Shown in pieces: positions 54,851-63,491 of a DNA stretch of 64,000 nt. Position numbers and translations under genes: made by a program. This DNA comes from Anabaena minutissima FACHB-250 (GTDB lineage Bacteria; Cyanobacteriota; Cyanobacteriia; Cyanobacteriales; Nostocaceae). Below the pieces are notes generated by a model, which was not told the DNA's origin, searched no databases, and was given only the letters and a program-made list of their open reading frames with translations. Location of the stretch: NCBI RefSeq assembly GCF_014697125.1, contig NZ_JACJRG010000023.1, forward strand, positions 30,429 to 94,428. Reading direction: 5' to 3'. The number at the start of each line of letters is the position of its first letter. Position 1 is the first letter of the stretch.

Positions 54851-56263
54851 ATGACATCAAAAAGAGATATTAAAAAGTATCCGGTTTATCGCCATCGTTG
54901 GTTGGAACGAATAATTGCCATTTTTGCATTGCTGAACTTATGTTTGGTCATCTTTGACATGACCTACATACCTTTACGTGATTTCTACCTACAGGTATTG
55001 CCAAGGTTAACTCAATTGTATGACCCAATTAAGGGCATTCAACCCCACCCAGAAACACAACATTACCTCAACAAGGTTACAGCATTAGAAGCACAGGTTT
55101 TGCAGACTGGGTTGCTTTCACCCCAATCAGAAAGGGTGCTTGATGAATTAAGTTTACTTAGTAACCGCATGATTGAGGATAATCCGTTTTATCTGGCTAA
55201 TCAAACTGCTACTTTAGGCAAAATTAAACATGAAATGCGCTTACGTACTAATGAACAATTTGCGAGAGAAGCATTTACTAGATTTTGGAGTCCAGCTTAT
55301 TTATCTGAGCGGGGTTGGCAATCGGAAATCAACTTTTTTAATTCTCAAATTAGACCTTTAATTCAAAGTAATTATTATCGTGAAATTGGCAGATTTGGCA
55401 ACTTTATCAATCGGTTTTGGTGGATAGATTTACCGTTTGTAATGATTTTTGCCTTAGATTTTTTAGCCCGTACTTTTTATATTAGTCGCCGCGATCGCTC
55501 CTTAAGCTGGTTAGAAGCAATATTACGGCGATGGTACGATGTATTTTTGCTGCTACCCTTTTGGCGTTGGTTACGAGTAATTCCCGTCACCATTCGTCTT
55601 TATCAAGCTAATTTACTTAATCTTGAGCCTTTGCGATCGCAACTTAATCATGATTTTGCAGTGAGCTTTGCACAGGAAATCACTGAGATGGTAGGTATTC
55701 AATTAATTGACCAGATGCAAGATACCATTCGTCAGGGTGACTTAGCACGCTGGTTATTTCATCCTGAAACCCGCAAGCCTTACATTCAAGTTAATGAAAG
55801 GAACGAAGCCAAAGCTATAGCTACTCGTTTAGTCAACGTCAGTATCTATGATGTTTTACCTCAAGTCCAGCCTGACTTAGAAGCCTTGCTACATCACAGT
55901 ATTGCCAGCACCTTCCAAGAATCTCCAGTTTACCAAAAAATACAAAAGATACCTGGTCTAAATCACTTACCGCATCAACTAACAGAAAATCTAGCTCGTG
56001 ATTTATCTCATTCAGCTTACAAAAATCTGATCAAGGCTATGTCAGACCCAGTTGCAGCAGAACTCACCTCTCGTCTCATGACAAATTTTCGTGATGCGTT
56101 AGAGCTGGAGTTACAGAAAAAGCATAACATTCAGGAATTGCAATCTTTACTGATAGATATGCTAGAAGAAATTAAAATTAACTACGTCAAAGGTATTACT
56201 TCTTCTGGAGTAGAAAAAATATTAGCAGAAGCACACCAAATTCATCAAATTATTTATAGTTAA
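54851..56263 (+). CDS. large membrane protein of unknown function
   Basis: A 470-residue protein. Hydrophobic spans lie at about 19-40 (IIAIFALLNLCLVIFDMTYI) and 196-215, with a weaker amphipathic third around FLLLPFWRWLRVIPVTIRLY. The C-terminal 230 residues are helical and charged (two stretches of FAQEITEMVG and LTSRLMTNFRDALE type). It is conserved-looking in base composition and contains a HIP1 site, so it is probably a native gene. I do not recognise a family. Confidence 0.75.
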   Translation: MTSKRDIKKYPVYRHRWLERIIAIFALLNLCLVIFDMTYIPLRDFYLQVLPRLTQLYDPIKGIQPHPETQHYLNKVTALEAQVLQTGLLSPQSERVLDELSLLSNRMIEDNPFYLANQTATLGKIKHEMRLRTNEQFAREAFTRFWSPAYLSERGWQSEINFFNSQIRPLIQSNYYREIGRFGNFINRFWWIDLPFVMIFALDFLARTFYISRRDRSLSWLEAILRRWYDVFLLLPFWRWLRVIPVTIRLYQANLLNLEPLRSQLNHDFAVSFAQEITEMVGIQLIDQMQDTIRQGDLARWLFHPETRKPYIQVNERNEAKAIATRLVNVSIYDVLPQVQPDLEALLHHSIASTFQESPVYQKIQKIPGLNHLPHQLTENLARDLSHSAYKNLIKAMSDPVAAELTSRLMTNFRDALELELQKKHNIQELQSLLIDMLEEIKINYVKGITSSGVEKILAEAHQIHQIIYS

Positions 56264-56327
56264 CAACAAAATTCTAATAATAGACATTGATTTTATTCTC
56301 CTAAAAGAGCTACACTCATGTTAATTT

Positions 56328-56861
56328 TTATGCCTTAAAAATATGAATGCCGTAAACAAAATTTATATGATCATTGTAAGCTATTGATTTTCTAATTATT
56401 TCTTTAATTCTGTAAAAACTTACTACCCATCCAAGAGAGTGCCAGTAGAAATTAAACCTATATTGACTAACTGTTGTTGGTAAATCTAATAAGCTATTAA
56501 ATAATAAAAAATTTAAATCTTCCATCATTTTGATAACCATTCTATTCGCACTTATGGTATATACATTCTTGTGTCTTCTCTCAGCATCTTTGTATGCTTC
56601 ATAAAATAATAACTTGCCAATACCTTTACCTCGAAATTCCTCAAATACAAATAAGGCTGCTATTTTATACCAATGTTCATGAAAATCATAATTCAAACAG
56701 ACTCCTAACATTTTACTGTCTTCATTCTCAGCTACCATTATATGTTCTGCTGCCATCCACTCTGTTAAGGAATAACCTATAATATTAGGTGTTAGCTTGA
56801 TTTCTCTAATCAGTAACTCTGCTTCAGATTTAGTAACTTTTCTTTTACAAATTTTAATCAT
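56328..56861 (-). CDS. GNAT-family N-acetyltransferase
   Basis: A 177-residue protein with the acetyl-CoA motif FVFEEFRGKGIGKLLFYEAY (about 92-111) after a beta-strand ending KIAALF. The C-terminal 50 residues diverge from the usual GNAT end. The acceptor is unknown. The gene is very AT-rich compared with its left neighbour and marks the start of an AT-rich tract with no visible HIP1 site. Confidence 0.8.
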   Translation of the reverse strand: MIKICKRKVTKSEAELLIREIKLTPNIIGYSLTEWMAAEHIMVAENEDSKMLGVCLNYDFHEHWYKIAALFVFEEFRGKGIGKLLFYEAYKDAERRHKNVYTISANRMVIKMMEDLNFLLFNSLLDLPTTVSQYRFNFYWHSLGWVVSFYRIKEIIRKSIAYNDHINFVYGIHIFKA

Positions 56862-56880
56862 AATTTGAAGTAATTTAGAA

Positions 56881-57311
56881 CTAAAACTTAAATATGATGT
56901 ACATAGTATGCAAAAAACAGATTATACAAATTGTCAAAAATAAAATATTTGTCATTAAAATTTTTTTTAATAAATTGAACGTACTATATTGATTTCCAAT
57001 TTCATTAAAAACAAAATTAAAACTCAATAAAACACCAATCGTGTCCTCCAAGTTTTTTTTATATGCTAATAATCCCCACAAAATTAACACAATTGTAGGT
57101 GTCATAAACCCAAATATACAAAATAATTGCGTCCAGAGATATGCACTATTTGACAATGTGCTTCTACTGAAAGTTGCATCAAAATAAATTAAATTAAAAT
57201 GAAAATGCCTAATAGCAAATTGAGAGGGCGTTTGATTGTCTCAGAAAAATCCCAATATATTTGTTTTAATTGTTGAATAATTTCATTTTGAGCAGTTACA
57301 TGAAGTATATT
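56881..57311 (-). pseudogene. frameshifted small membrane-protein gene
   Basis: Two frames join at about 57250. The upstream part reads HVTAQNEIIQQLKQIYWDFS then breaks; the downstream part, in another frame, continues DNQTPSQFAIRHFHFNLIYF and leads into a hydrophobic stretch (LWTQLFCIFGFM) and two or three membrane spans. Both segments look coding, and neither has a good start alone (the longest single frame begins with TTG at 57156). The upstream segment is in the same frame as the AAA-like gene before it, right after its stop codon. A frameshifted gene is the simplest reading. Confidence 0.5.
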
Positions 57312-59015
57312 TTAAGTTTGTTTTATTTGATTTATTATCTGAGTTAGGTAGTTTTTATATGTCCGTATTCTGATACTTAGCTTATTACAATCTTCTATAA
57401 CTACGTGTATACTTAAGCCAGATAGAGGAACACCTATAACAATAAAATTAATTAAAGAGTAAGGAAAATAACATATATAAGGTAGTAAGTACTCATTAAA
57501 ATATTCTTTGGTAGTTACTTGATTATCTCCTAAAAGTTGATGCGGCCCATACCAAAAGTGATGGAATAGCAACATTAGAAAAAATATAAATCCTACAACA
57601 TATATTACTCTACGTCTTAAATATAGTTTTTTTTCTTGAATTAGCTGAATGGTTTCTTCACTAAACTCAGAACAAATTACATATACTTCTAATGTCAATA
57701 AGAAGCAGATACGTATACACTCAAGTATAGCCCCTATATTATTACTATTATATGCTTGATTCCAAGGTTTACTTTCAACAACTATGTATGAAAATCCTAG
57801 TGAGATTAAACTGATAATGGCGAGAATAATCGCTATTGGTACTAGCAAGCTATAATTTAGAATTTTTGTACTTTTTAGTTCACTGTTAATATCTGTATCT
57901 ATTGGTTGTGGGAGTAAAGCTAAATTTTTATCTATCCAATTTTGATTAAAAATATTTTCATAGATTTTGTTACAAACTTTTAACTTACCTTGCTGCTTAA
58001 CTACTAACCCTGATAAACGTAATGCTATTTGTTCTGTATCGTCATCACAATCTATATGATGATTTTGTAAAATTTTTTGATAAGTTTTGAGCAGTTTATA
58101 AGCTAGAATTTTATCGATAAGTAAACGATTTTTGATGGTTCTTAAATGTTCGGGATCGTCATAAAATTCCCAATTTTTAATAATATAGTTTTGAACTATA
58201 ACATCAATATTTGGATTTATACTTTCTTCTCTTTCAACAATTAGTTTACATAATTTTTGTGTGAGAAAAGGTTGTCCTCCAGTCCAAGCTAATATATCTT
58301 GTAAAACTACTTCGGGCGCATCTACTTTTTGAGCTAATCCTTTAGTCAATGATTGCTGGGCTTCCTCCAGCTTAAATCCAGCCAATTCAATTGCTTTACC
58401 AATATTAAAAGGTATTCCCTTTTTATCTTTTAAGTCTGATGGTGTGACCACACCTAAAAGACAAAAGGTAATGCGTTTGTATTTGACTTTATCTGCGCGT
58501 TGGTTATAGCAAGCACGAATAAATTCTAAAAATTCATCTTTAGGTTCTCTATCAATTAAATTATCAATTTCATCAATAAAAATAACAATACTTTGGGTTA
58601 GTTTAGTTAGCAATACCTTATCAATAAATTGGCTCAATCTCTGCAATGGTGATAAAAATTGGTGTTTCTCCCACCAATGATAAAAATTAGATACATCATT
58701 TAGAAAACCAGACCATAATTCAAAGGTAATCCCTGCATAGAAACTTTCGGCAGTGTAGTCAGAACTACCAATTGTTGTCATATCAATTGAAGTACACCTA
58801 GTTCCTTCTTCTTCCAGCTTTTGTCTAATATGGACTCGCAAGCTAGATTTTCCCATTTGTCGGGAATTAAACACACAACAATAATCTCCATTTTTTAAAC
58901 TTGTATATAAATCTTCATCTGCTTGTCGCTTAACATAGCTGGGGTGTTCTGGGGATAAACTGCCCCCAACTTTGTAATAGTTAAAAGCTGATTTAAATGA
59001 TGTGTCATAATTCAT
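57312..59015 (-). CDS. AAA-like domain (AAA_35) ATPase with C-terminal membrane spans
   Basis: A 567-residue protein. The N-terminal domain has the AAA_35 pattern: YVKRQADEDLYTSLKNGDYC, a P-loop variant FNSRQMGKSSL (first Gly replaced) at about 49-59, Walker B in VIFIDEIDNL and WTGGQPFLTQKLCKLI. This STAND-like group is abundant in filamentous cyanobacteria and is usually fused to signalling or effector domains. Here the C-terminal part has four hydrophobic spans (about 385-545), suggesting a membrane effector. A frameshifted gene of the same family lies just upstream. It may belong to a defence or programmed-death system, which is speculation. Confidence 0.83.
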   Translation of the reverse strand: MNYDTSFKSAFNYYKVGGSLSPEHPSYVKRQADEDLYTSLKNGDYCCVFNSRQMGKSSLRVHIRQKLEEEGTRCTSIDMTTIGSSDYTAESFYAGITFELWSGFLNDVSNFYHWWEKHQFLSPLQRLSQFIDKVLLTKLTQSIVIFIDEIDNLIDREPKDEFLEFIRACYNQRADKVKYKRITFCLLGVVTPSDLKDKKGIPFNIGKAIELAGFKLEEAQQSLTKGLAQKVDAPEVVLQDILAWTGGQPFLTQKLCKLIVEREESINPNIDVIVQNYIIKNWEFYDDPEHLRTIKNRLLIDKILAYKLLKTYQKILQNHHIDCDDDTEQIALRLSGLVVKQQGKLKVCNKIYENIFNQNWIDKNLALLPQPIDTDINSELKSTKILNYSLLVPIAIILAIISLISLGFSYIVVESKPWNQAYNSNNIGAILECIRICFLLTLEVYVICSEFSEETIQLIQEKKLYLRRRVIYVVGFIFFLMLLFHHFWYGPHQLLGDNQVTTKEYFNEYLLPYICYFPYSLINFIVIGVPLSGLSIHVVIEDCNKLSIRIRTYKNYLTQIINQIKQT

Positions 59016-59035
59016 AGTAAGTAATTTTAAATTGT

Positions 59036-59759
59036 TTAATCTCCCAGCCGTTCTGTAAAATACTGTCGGTACAACTCGCAGCGTGGTATAATTTGATTAC
59101 TTTGCCATTTAATTAATCCCATACTGTATAACTGATATCCTAATATTGAGTCTAATTGTACTGGGTCAATTGTGCTAATAACTTGTTTAAATGCTGCTGC
59201 TAGTTTTACGTTCTCTCTGAGAATCCCCAAGTGTCTGCGTAAATGTTGACTATAAATGCCAGTGTCACTAGGGGCATCTTGTAACAATTGTTGTAAATTT
59301 CCCCATTTCCCTGGAACTGGTTGAGCAAGATGATAAAACGCTAATTGCACTAGATATGGATGCCCTCCCACCATTGTCATTAGTTGCTTGACTAAATCAT
59401 CATTCCAGTCGAGTTGGTGTCGCTGTGCTAAGTCTTTAACTTGGGCGGGAGTAAACTCTGACAATTCTATTGATTCTCCGACATTAAACGGTGAATGGTT
59501 GATATCTAATGGCCCATAATTTTCAGTGGAATGTACTATTACTAATCGCAGTTGTTTCCAGATATCTCGATTATTTGCTTCCTCGTGACAACTTCGCAGT
59601 ATTCCAAAAAAACCTTGAGACACTTCAGGATAACTGAAAACCTGATCTACTTCATCATCAAGCTAAAACTAACGGAGTTCCTATTTGCGGAAATATATAC
59701 TCTTGAAAGTAGATTTTACAGCTAATTTTACTGCCTATAGGCTGTTTCCAAAAATCATG
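59036..59759 (-). pseudogene. AAA-like (AAA_35) ATPase, N-terminally truncated and frameshifted
   Basis: From about 59759 one frame reads HDFWKQPIGSKISCKIYFQE and on to PQIGTPLVLA, then stops at 59658-59660. The next frame continues DDEVDQVFSYPEVSQGFFGI and runs to 59036, including LDINHSPFNVGESIELSEFT. Together they make the familiar AAA_35 order (YFQEY, LVLA-LDEVD, HSTE, SPFNVG, GGHPYLVQ), broken by about one base in the Walker B region. The P-loop half is missing, replaced by HIP1-bearing repeat sequence. The C-terminal 195 residues alone would not be an active ATPase. Confidence 0.75.
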
Positions 59760-59764
59760 AATGC

Positions 59765-59880
59765 GATCGCCTTCATAAAGTAAATCAAAATATGTGCGAT
59801 CGCTCTTAGCAATAAGCAAGCATTTGTTTGGGCGGTCGCTCTTACGGATAAGCAACTATTTTCAGGGGGCGATCGCTTTC
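59765..59880. repeat. HIP1-containing degenerate tandem repeat
   Basis: GCGATCGCTCTTAGCAATAA and GCGGTCGCTCTTACGGATAA start two units of about 38 bases, followed by a partial third (GGCGATCGCTTTCC). A variant (GGGCGATTGCCC type) recurs near 63250, upstream of the decayed LRR copy. Confidence 0.6.
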
Positions 59881-59922
59881 CATAATCACCCAAGTTTTTT
59901 ACTATTAACAGCACAAAGATAC

Positions 59923-60549
59923 ATGAAAAATAAACTCTTTCTTGGCAGTATTTTCGCTTTTACTATAGGATTTAATGCTATACCAGTTATTGCAGCACCA
60001 TCTAATCCAGAGAATCCCAAAACCTTTACAGAATGGTGTAAGCAAAAATCAACTTTACCACAACAGACGAGACATACTGTTGAAGTTTTGTTAAAAGCGA
60101 TTGGTACTCAAGATTGTGTTAGAGCTAATAAATCACTTATCTTTGCAACGGCTCTTGACCTCACGAATAGTCAAATCAGCGATATTCAACCGCTTTCTAG
60201 CTTGACTCATTTGACGGCTCTTAAACTCTCAAATAATCAAATTAGTGATATTCAGGTACTATCTAATTTTACTGAATTAATAAGCCTTGACCTTTCAAAG
60301 AATCAAATCAGCAATATTCAATCTTTATCTGGATTAAATAAATTGCTATTTCTCAACTTATCGAATAATCAAATTAGTGATACTAAATTTCTGCCAAAAT
60401 TAACTAATTTATCTGTTATAAATATCTCGAATAATCCAATAAATTATTCTGAGGATGATATATTGAGACAACTCGAAGAAATCCGTAAGAGACGTAAGAG
60501 ATTGGATATAGATGAATTATTGCGAAATTTCTCTCCTCAATTTTTGTAA
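59923..60549 (+). CDS. secreted leucine-rich-repeat protein
   Basis: A 208-residue protein. The ATG at 59923 is chosen because it opens directly into a signal peptide (KNKLFLGSIFAFTIGFNAIP, cleaved near VIAA); the frame is open upstream only through repeats. About 75-175 are four 22-residue LRR units of the internalin type (LTALKLSNNQISDIQVLSNF). A Cys pair (in EWCKQ and QDCVRAN) caps the N-terminus. It is probably a secreted binding protein. A decayed copy of this gene lies at 63312-63490. Confidence 0.85.
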   Translation: MKNKLFLGSIFAFTIGFNAIPVIAAPSNPENPKTFTEWCKQKSTLPQQTRHTVEVLLKAIGTQDCVRANKSLIFATALDLTNSQISDIQPLSSLTHLTALKLSNNQISDIQVLSNFTELISLDLSKNQISNIQSLSGLNKLLFLNLSNNQISDTKFLPKLTNLSVINISNNPINYSEDDILRQLEEIRKRRKRLDIDELLRNFSPQFL

Positions 60550-60570
60550 TAAGCAAATTTATTTATTACG

Positions 60571-62142
60571 ATGAATATTAATCAACCACTTCAGTACATC
60601 CTAAAACTTTGCCTGCTGATAACAATTCTGAACAGTCTATCTGTAAATGTCTTCGCTTCACAATTAGAAACTTTCGGTCAATCTGGTAGATATGGGGTAG
60701 ATGGTCGTCCTGGAAGAGATGGTAATTCTGGATCTGATTACAGAATCCACGCTAGCCAACAACTACAAACGATTGAAATTTCAGGCACAGATGGCGAAGC
60801 CGGAGAGTCTGCTAGCTCTGGTGAACACGCTTCTGGATGCCAACAGCCTAGAAATAGAGCAGTAAATGTATGCGGTGCTAAAGGTGGGAATGGGGGGAAT
60901 GGCGGTAAGGGTGGAGATGGTGGCAACGGAGGAAATGTCGTGATTTATTTTGACTCACCTTCTCAACTCAAAAATGTAGTGTTACGTAATGGAGGCGGGA
61001 GAGCAGCTTCAGGGGGAAATGGCGGTCAGGCTGGTAATGGATGTAACTGCACTCAACCCCGTTGGATTATCAACTATTGCACCTGGGCATTGATGGCGCA
61101 ACCAATAAATGTAACTCCTCCACCACAGACAAACACCAGCAATACTCAACCAGTCAATGTAATCGACCCCCCGTGGACAGAAATTCAACAAAAATTATTT
61201 AGCTGTTCTGGTGATGCACTCTACGATGAAAAACAAAATCGACCCCAGCCCCCAAATTCAGATGAAAACTACCGCTATGGCTGGAAATATATTGGTCTAT
61301 CACGGCGGAATACTTTTTCTTGTGAGGATGGGCAGAGTGGTCAACGGGGACGCAAAGGAGCAGATGGACAACCAGGTAATTATGGTCAGGTATGGTTAGT
61401 ACAGGGTAAAACAATTCCCAAAGAACAAATTAGTTATAGCGATCGCGTTAGCTTGTTAGTTGATAAAAATATTCCTCTTCTCAAGAACAACTGGTTGGAA
61501 AGGTCGGGACTACGGAGTTTAATTGGTACTGGTTCTGATGTTCGGAATACTTTCAATTTGTTACAAACAGTCCAAGGTTCATTTAAAGTGGCTTGGCAAG
61601 CAGCTAAACGCCCACAAGATTTAGGAGATCCTGAGATGAGAGCCTCAATTACAGCATCAGGAGAACTGCAATTTGATATTCCCGGCACACTAGAATATAA
61701 ACTCACCAACAAGCAAAATCAAACCGTAGTTGCTATTACTGGAGGTATCGATCCTAAACGTTTAGGTAGTTTCAAGTTTAAAGGATTGGATCGTTTCCGA
61801 GATGCCCGTAACTTTGCTCTTGTAGATGAAGGTAAACTTCTAGACGAGTTAAAAGCACTCAAAATCACAATCAGTCTCTACAAAGACAACTCTAAAAAGA
61901 GTGAAATTTCTTATCCCCTGACACCAAAACCACCCTATCCTGAAGGTTTATCAGTCTGGGGTAATCTTTATAAGGTCAATTTGGGCGATCGCTTTGATTC
62001 TTGGCTACAACCAGGAGAACCTATTCAGTATCAAATTGAAATTGCACAGACTACCCGTTCTGGAAAAACCTATACTTCTAGAATGAAAATCAACTTGATT
62101 GTGGATAAAGTTACTACCTCTCCTAATGTTGAGTATTATTAG
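60571..62142 (+). CDS. secreted collagen-like Gly-rich protein
   Basis: A 523-residue protein with a signal peptide (about 1-29, ending NVFA). Short Gly-x-y stretches follow (GRPGRDGNSGSD; GGNGGKGGDGGNGG; GQRGRKGADGQPGNYG), separated by Cys-containing loops. The C-terminal half (about 285-523) is a non-repetitive beta-rich domain without a recognised family. It starts 21 bases after the LRR gene, so the two are probably co-expressed extracellular proteins. Confidence 0.8.
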   Translation: MNINQPLQYILKLCLLITILNSLSVNVFASQLETFGQSGRYGVDGRPGRDGNSGSDYRIHASQQLQTIEISGTDGEAGESASSGEHASGCQQPRNRAVNVCGAKGGNGGNGGKGGDGGNGGNVVIYFDSPSQLKNVVLRNGGGRAASGGNGGQAGNGCNCTQPRWIINYCTWALMAQPINVTPPPQTNTSNTQPVNVIDPPWTEIQQKLFSCSGDALYDEKQNRPQPPNSDENYRYGWKYIGLSRRNTFSCEDGQSGQRGRKGADGQPGNYGQVWLVQGKTIPKEQISYSDRVSLLVDKNIPLLKNNWLERSGLRSLIGTGSDVRNTFNLLQTVQGSFKVAWQAAKRPQDLGDPEMRASITASGELQFDIPGTLEYKLTNKQNQTVVAITGGIDPKRLGSFKFKGLDRFRDARNFALVDEGKLLDELKALKITISLYKDNSKKSEISYPLTPKPPYPEGLSVWGNLYKVNLGDRFDSWLQPGEPIQYQIEIAQTTRSGKTYTSRMKINLIVDKVTTSPNVEYY

Positions 62143-62264
62143 TTTCTTTTAAAGTAAGCGATTGTTCTCCAGAACCATCAAGAATATTTGAGGGCGATGT
62201 CTACGACGGGCAAAGCGTAGGCTTTGGTAAAATAGCATCAATTCCCATTGCCCAAGTCAAATGA

Positions 62265-63185
62265 ATGACAAGATTCATCCATGACCAATTCTCCAAAGAC
62301 TACCTAGAAGAACTACTAAAACCCTATGGAACAGTCCAAGCACCAAGTCGAGTAGCAGCAGAAGTCAAAGAAATCGACGTATTATTCACACCAACTCCCA
62401 CACCAACAGCTAATCTAGAAATATTAGGCCTATTGGGGAAAATGGCGACAACACCAGCCATATTTGAACCCTTCCGCAACCCCGCATCCATAGACGAAAT
62501 TAGCGATTGTATCTCCAAACTATCAGAAATAAAAAGCGCAATGCAGCGCGAAGCAAAGCGCAATCAAACCAAAATACCAACAGCAGAAATTTCCCAACTG
62601 TGGATACTCACACCCACCGCCTCCAAAAATATCATCTCAGGGTATGGTGGGCAACTAAAATCAAGCTGGGGAGATGGAGTATACTTTTTAGCAACATATT
62701 TCCGCACAGCCATAGTTGTCATTCATCAGTTACGATCTACCCAAGAAACACTATGGCTGAGAATATTAGGGCGTGGTAGAGTTCAGCAACAAGCAATTGA
62801 TGAATTAGTCGCACTCCCAACCAATCACCCCTTTGGTCGAGCCACGCTAGAATTACTTTATAGTCTGCAACAAAATTTGAGAATCAATCAGAACACAGAA
62901 ACAGAAGATCGGGAGTTAGTGATGAGATTAGCACCACTGTATCAAGAAGACAGAGAACGAGCTAGACAAGAAGGCTTACAACAAGGTGTGCAGCAAGGAG
63001 AACAACAGCTAATTTTGCGGTTGTTAAATCGACGACTGGGAAATATAGATATATCTCTAATTGAACAAGTACAAAAATTATCTATTGAGCAGCTAGAAGC
63101 ACTGGGAGAAGCATTACTAGATTTTGCCACAGTTGCAGATTTAGAAACTTGGTTCAGCCAACAACAAGAAATTAACAACCAATAA
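62265..63185 (+). CDS. DUF4351-domain protein
   Basis: A 306-residue cytoplasmic protein. The C-terminal domain (about 248-300; LILRLLNRRLGNIDISLIEQ, then LEALGEALLDFATVADLETW) is DUF4351, often joined to Rpn/PD-(D/E)XK nuclease-like or transposase-associated proteins in cyanobacteria. The N-terminal 200 residues are not clearly a nuclease; I see no certain catalytic motif. A charged Gln/Glu linker (REGLQQGVQQGEQQ) joins the halves. It may be mobile-element associated. Confidence 0.8.
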   Translation: MTRFIHDQFSKDYLEELLKPYGTVQAPSRVAAEVKEIDVLFTPTPTPTANLEILGLLGKMATTPAIFEPFRNPASIDEISDCISKLSEIKSAMQREAKRNQTKIPTAEISQLWILTPTASKNIISGYGGQLKSSWGDGVYFLATYFRTAIVVIHQLRSTQETLWLRILGRGRVQQQAIDELVALPTNHPFGRATLELLYSLQQNLRINQNTETEDRELVMRLAPLYQEDRERARQEGLQQGVQQGEQQLILRLLNRRLGNIDISLIEQVQKLSIEQLEALGEALLDFATVADLETWFSQQQEINNQ

Positions 63186-63311
63186 ATTAATTATCAAATA
63201 TTAGAAATAATTTGACGAGCGATCGCCCTACAGAACTATCAAGGATATCTGAGAGCGATTGCCCTCCGTAATCACCCACAATCTTTTTTACTATTAATAA
63301 CACAAAGCCAC

Positions 63312-63490
63312 ATAAAAACTACACTCTTCCTTGGAACTATATTTGCTTTTACTGTAGGATTTAACGCTACACGAGTTATTGCAGCACCATCTAATTCAGA
63401 AAACCATCCCAAAGTCTTAAATGGCTGCCTAAATTAACTGATGTATGCATTATCAATCTCGCCAATAATCCGCTCTCTGCTGAAAATTAT
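63312..63490 (+). pseudogene. decayed, internally deleted copy of the LRR gene
   Basis: The sequence matches the gene at 59923: the signal peptide region is recognisable (TTLFLGTIFAFTVGFNATRV, then IAAPSNSEN) but the start codon is ATA. The middle LRRs are deleted, and the C-terminal LPKLTDVCIINLANNPL follows in another frame after a stop. The similarity extends upstream over the repeat and the CACAAAG-type leader (from about 63250). The copy ends abruptly where the ISL3-type element begins. Confidence 0.75.
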
Positions 63491-63491
63491 T

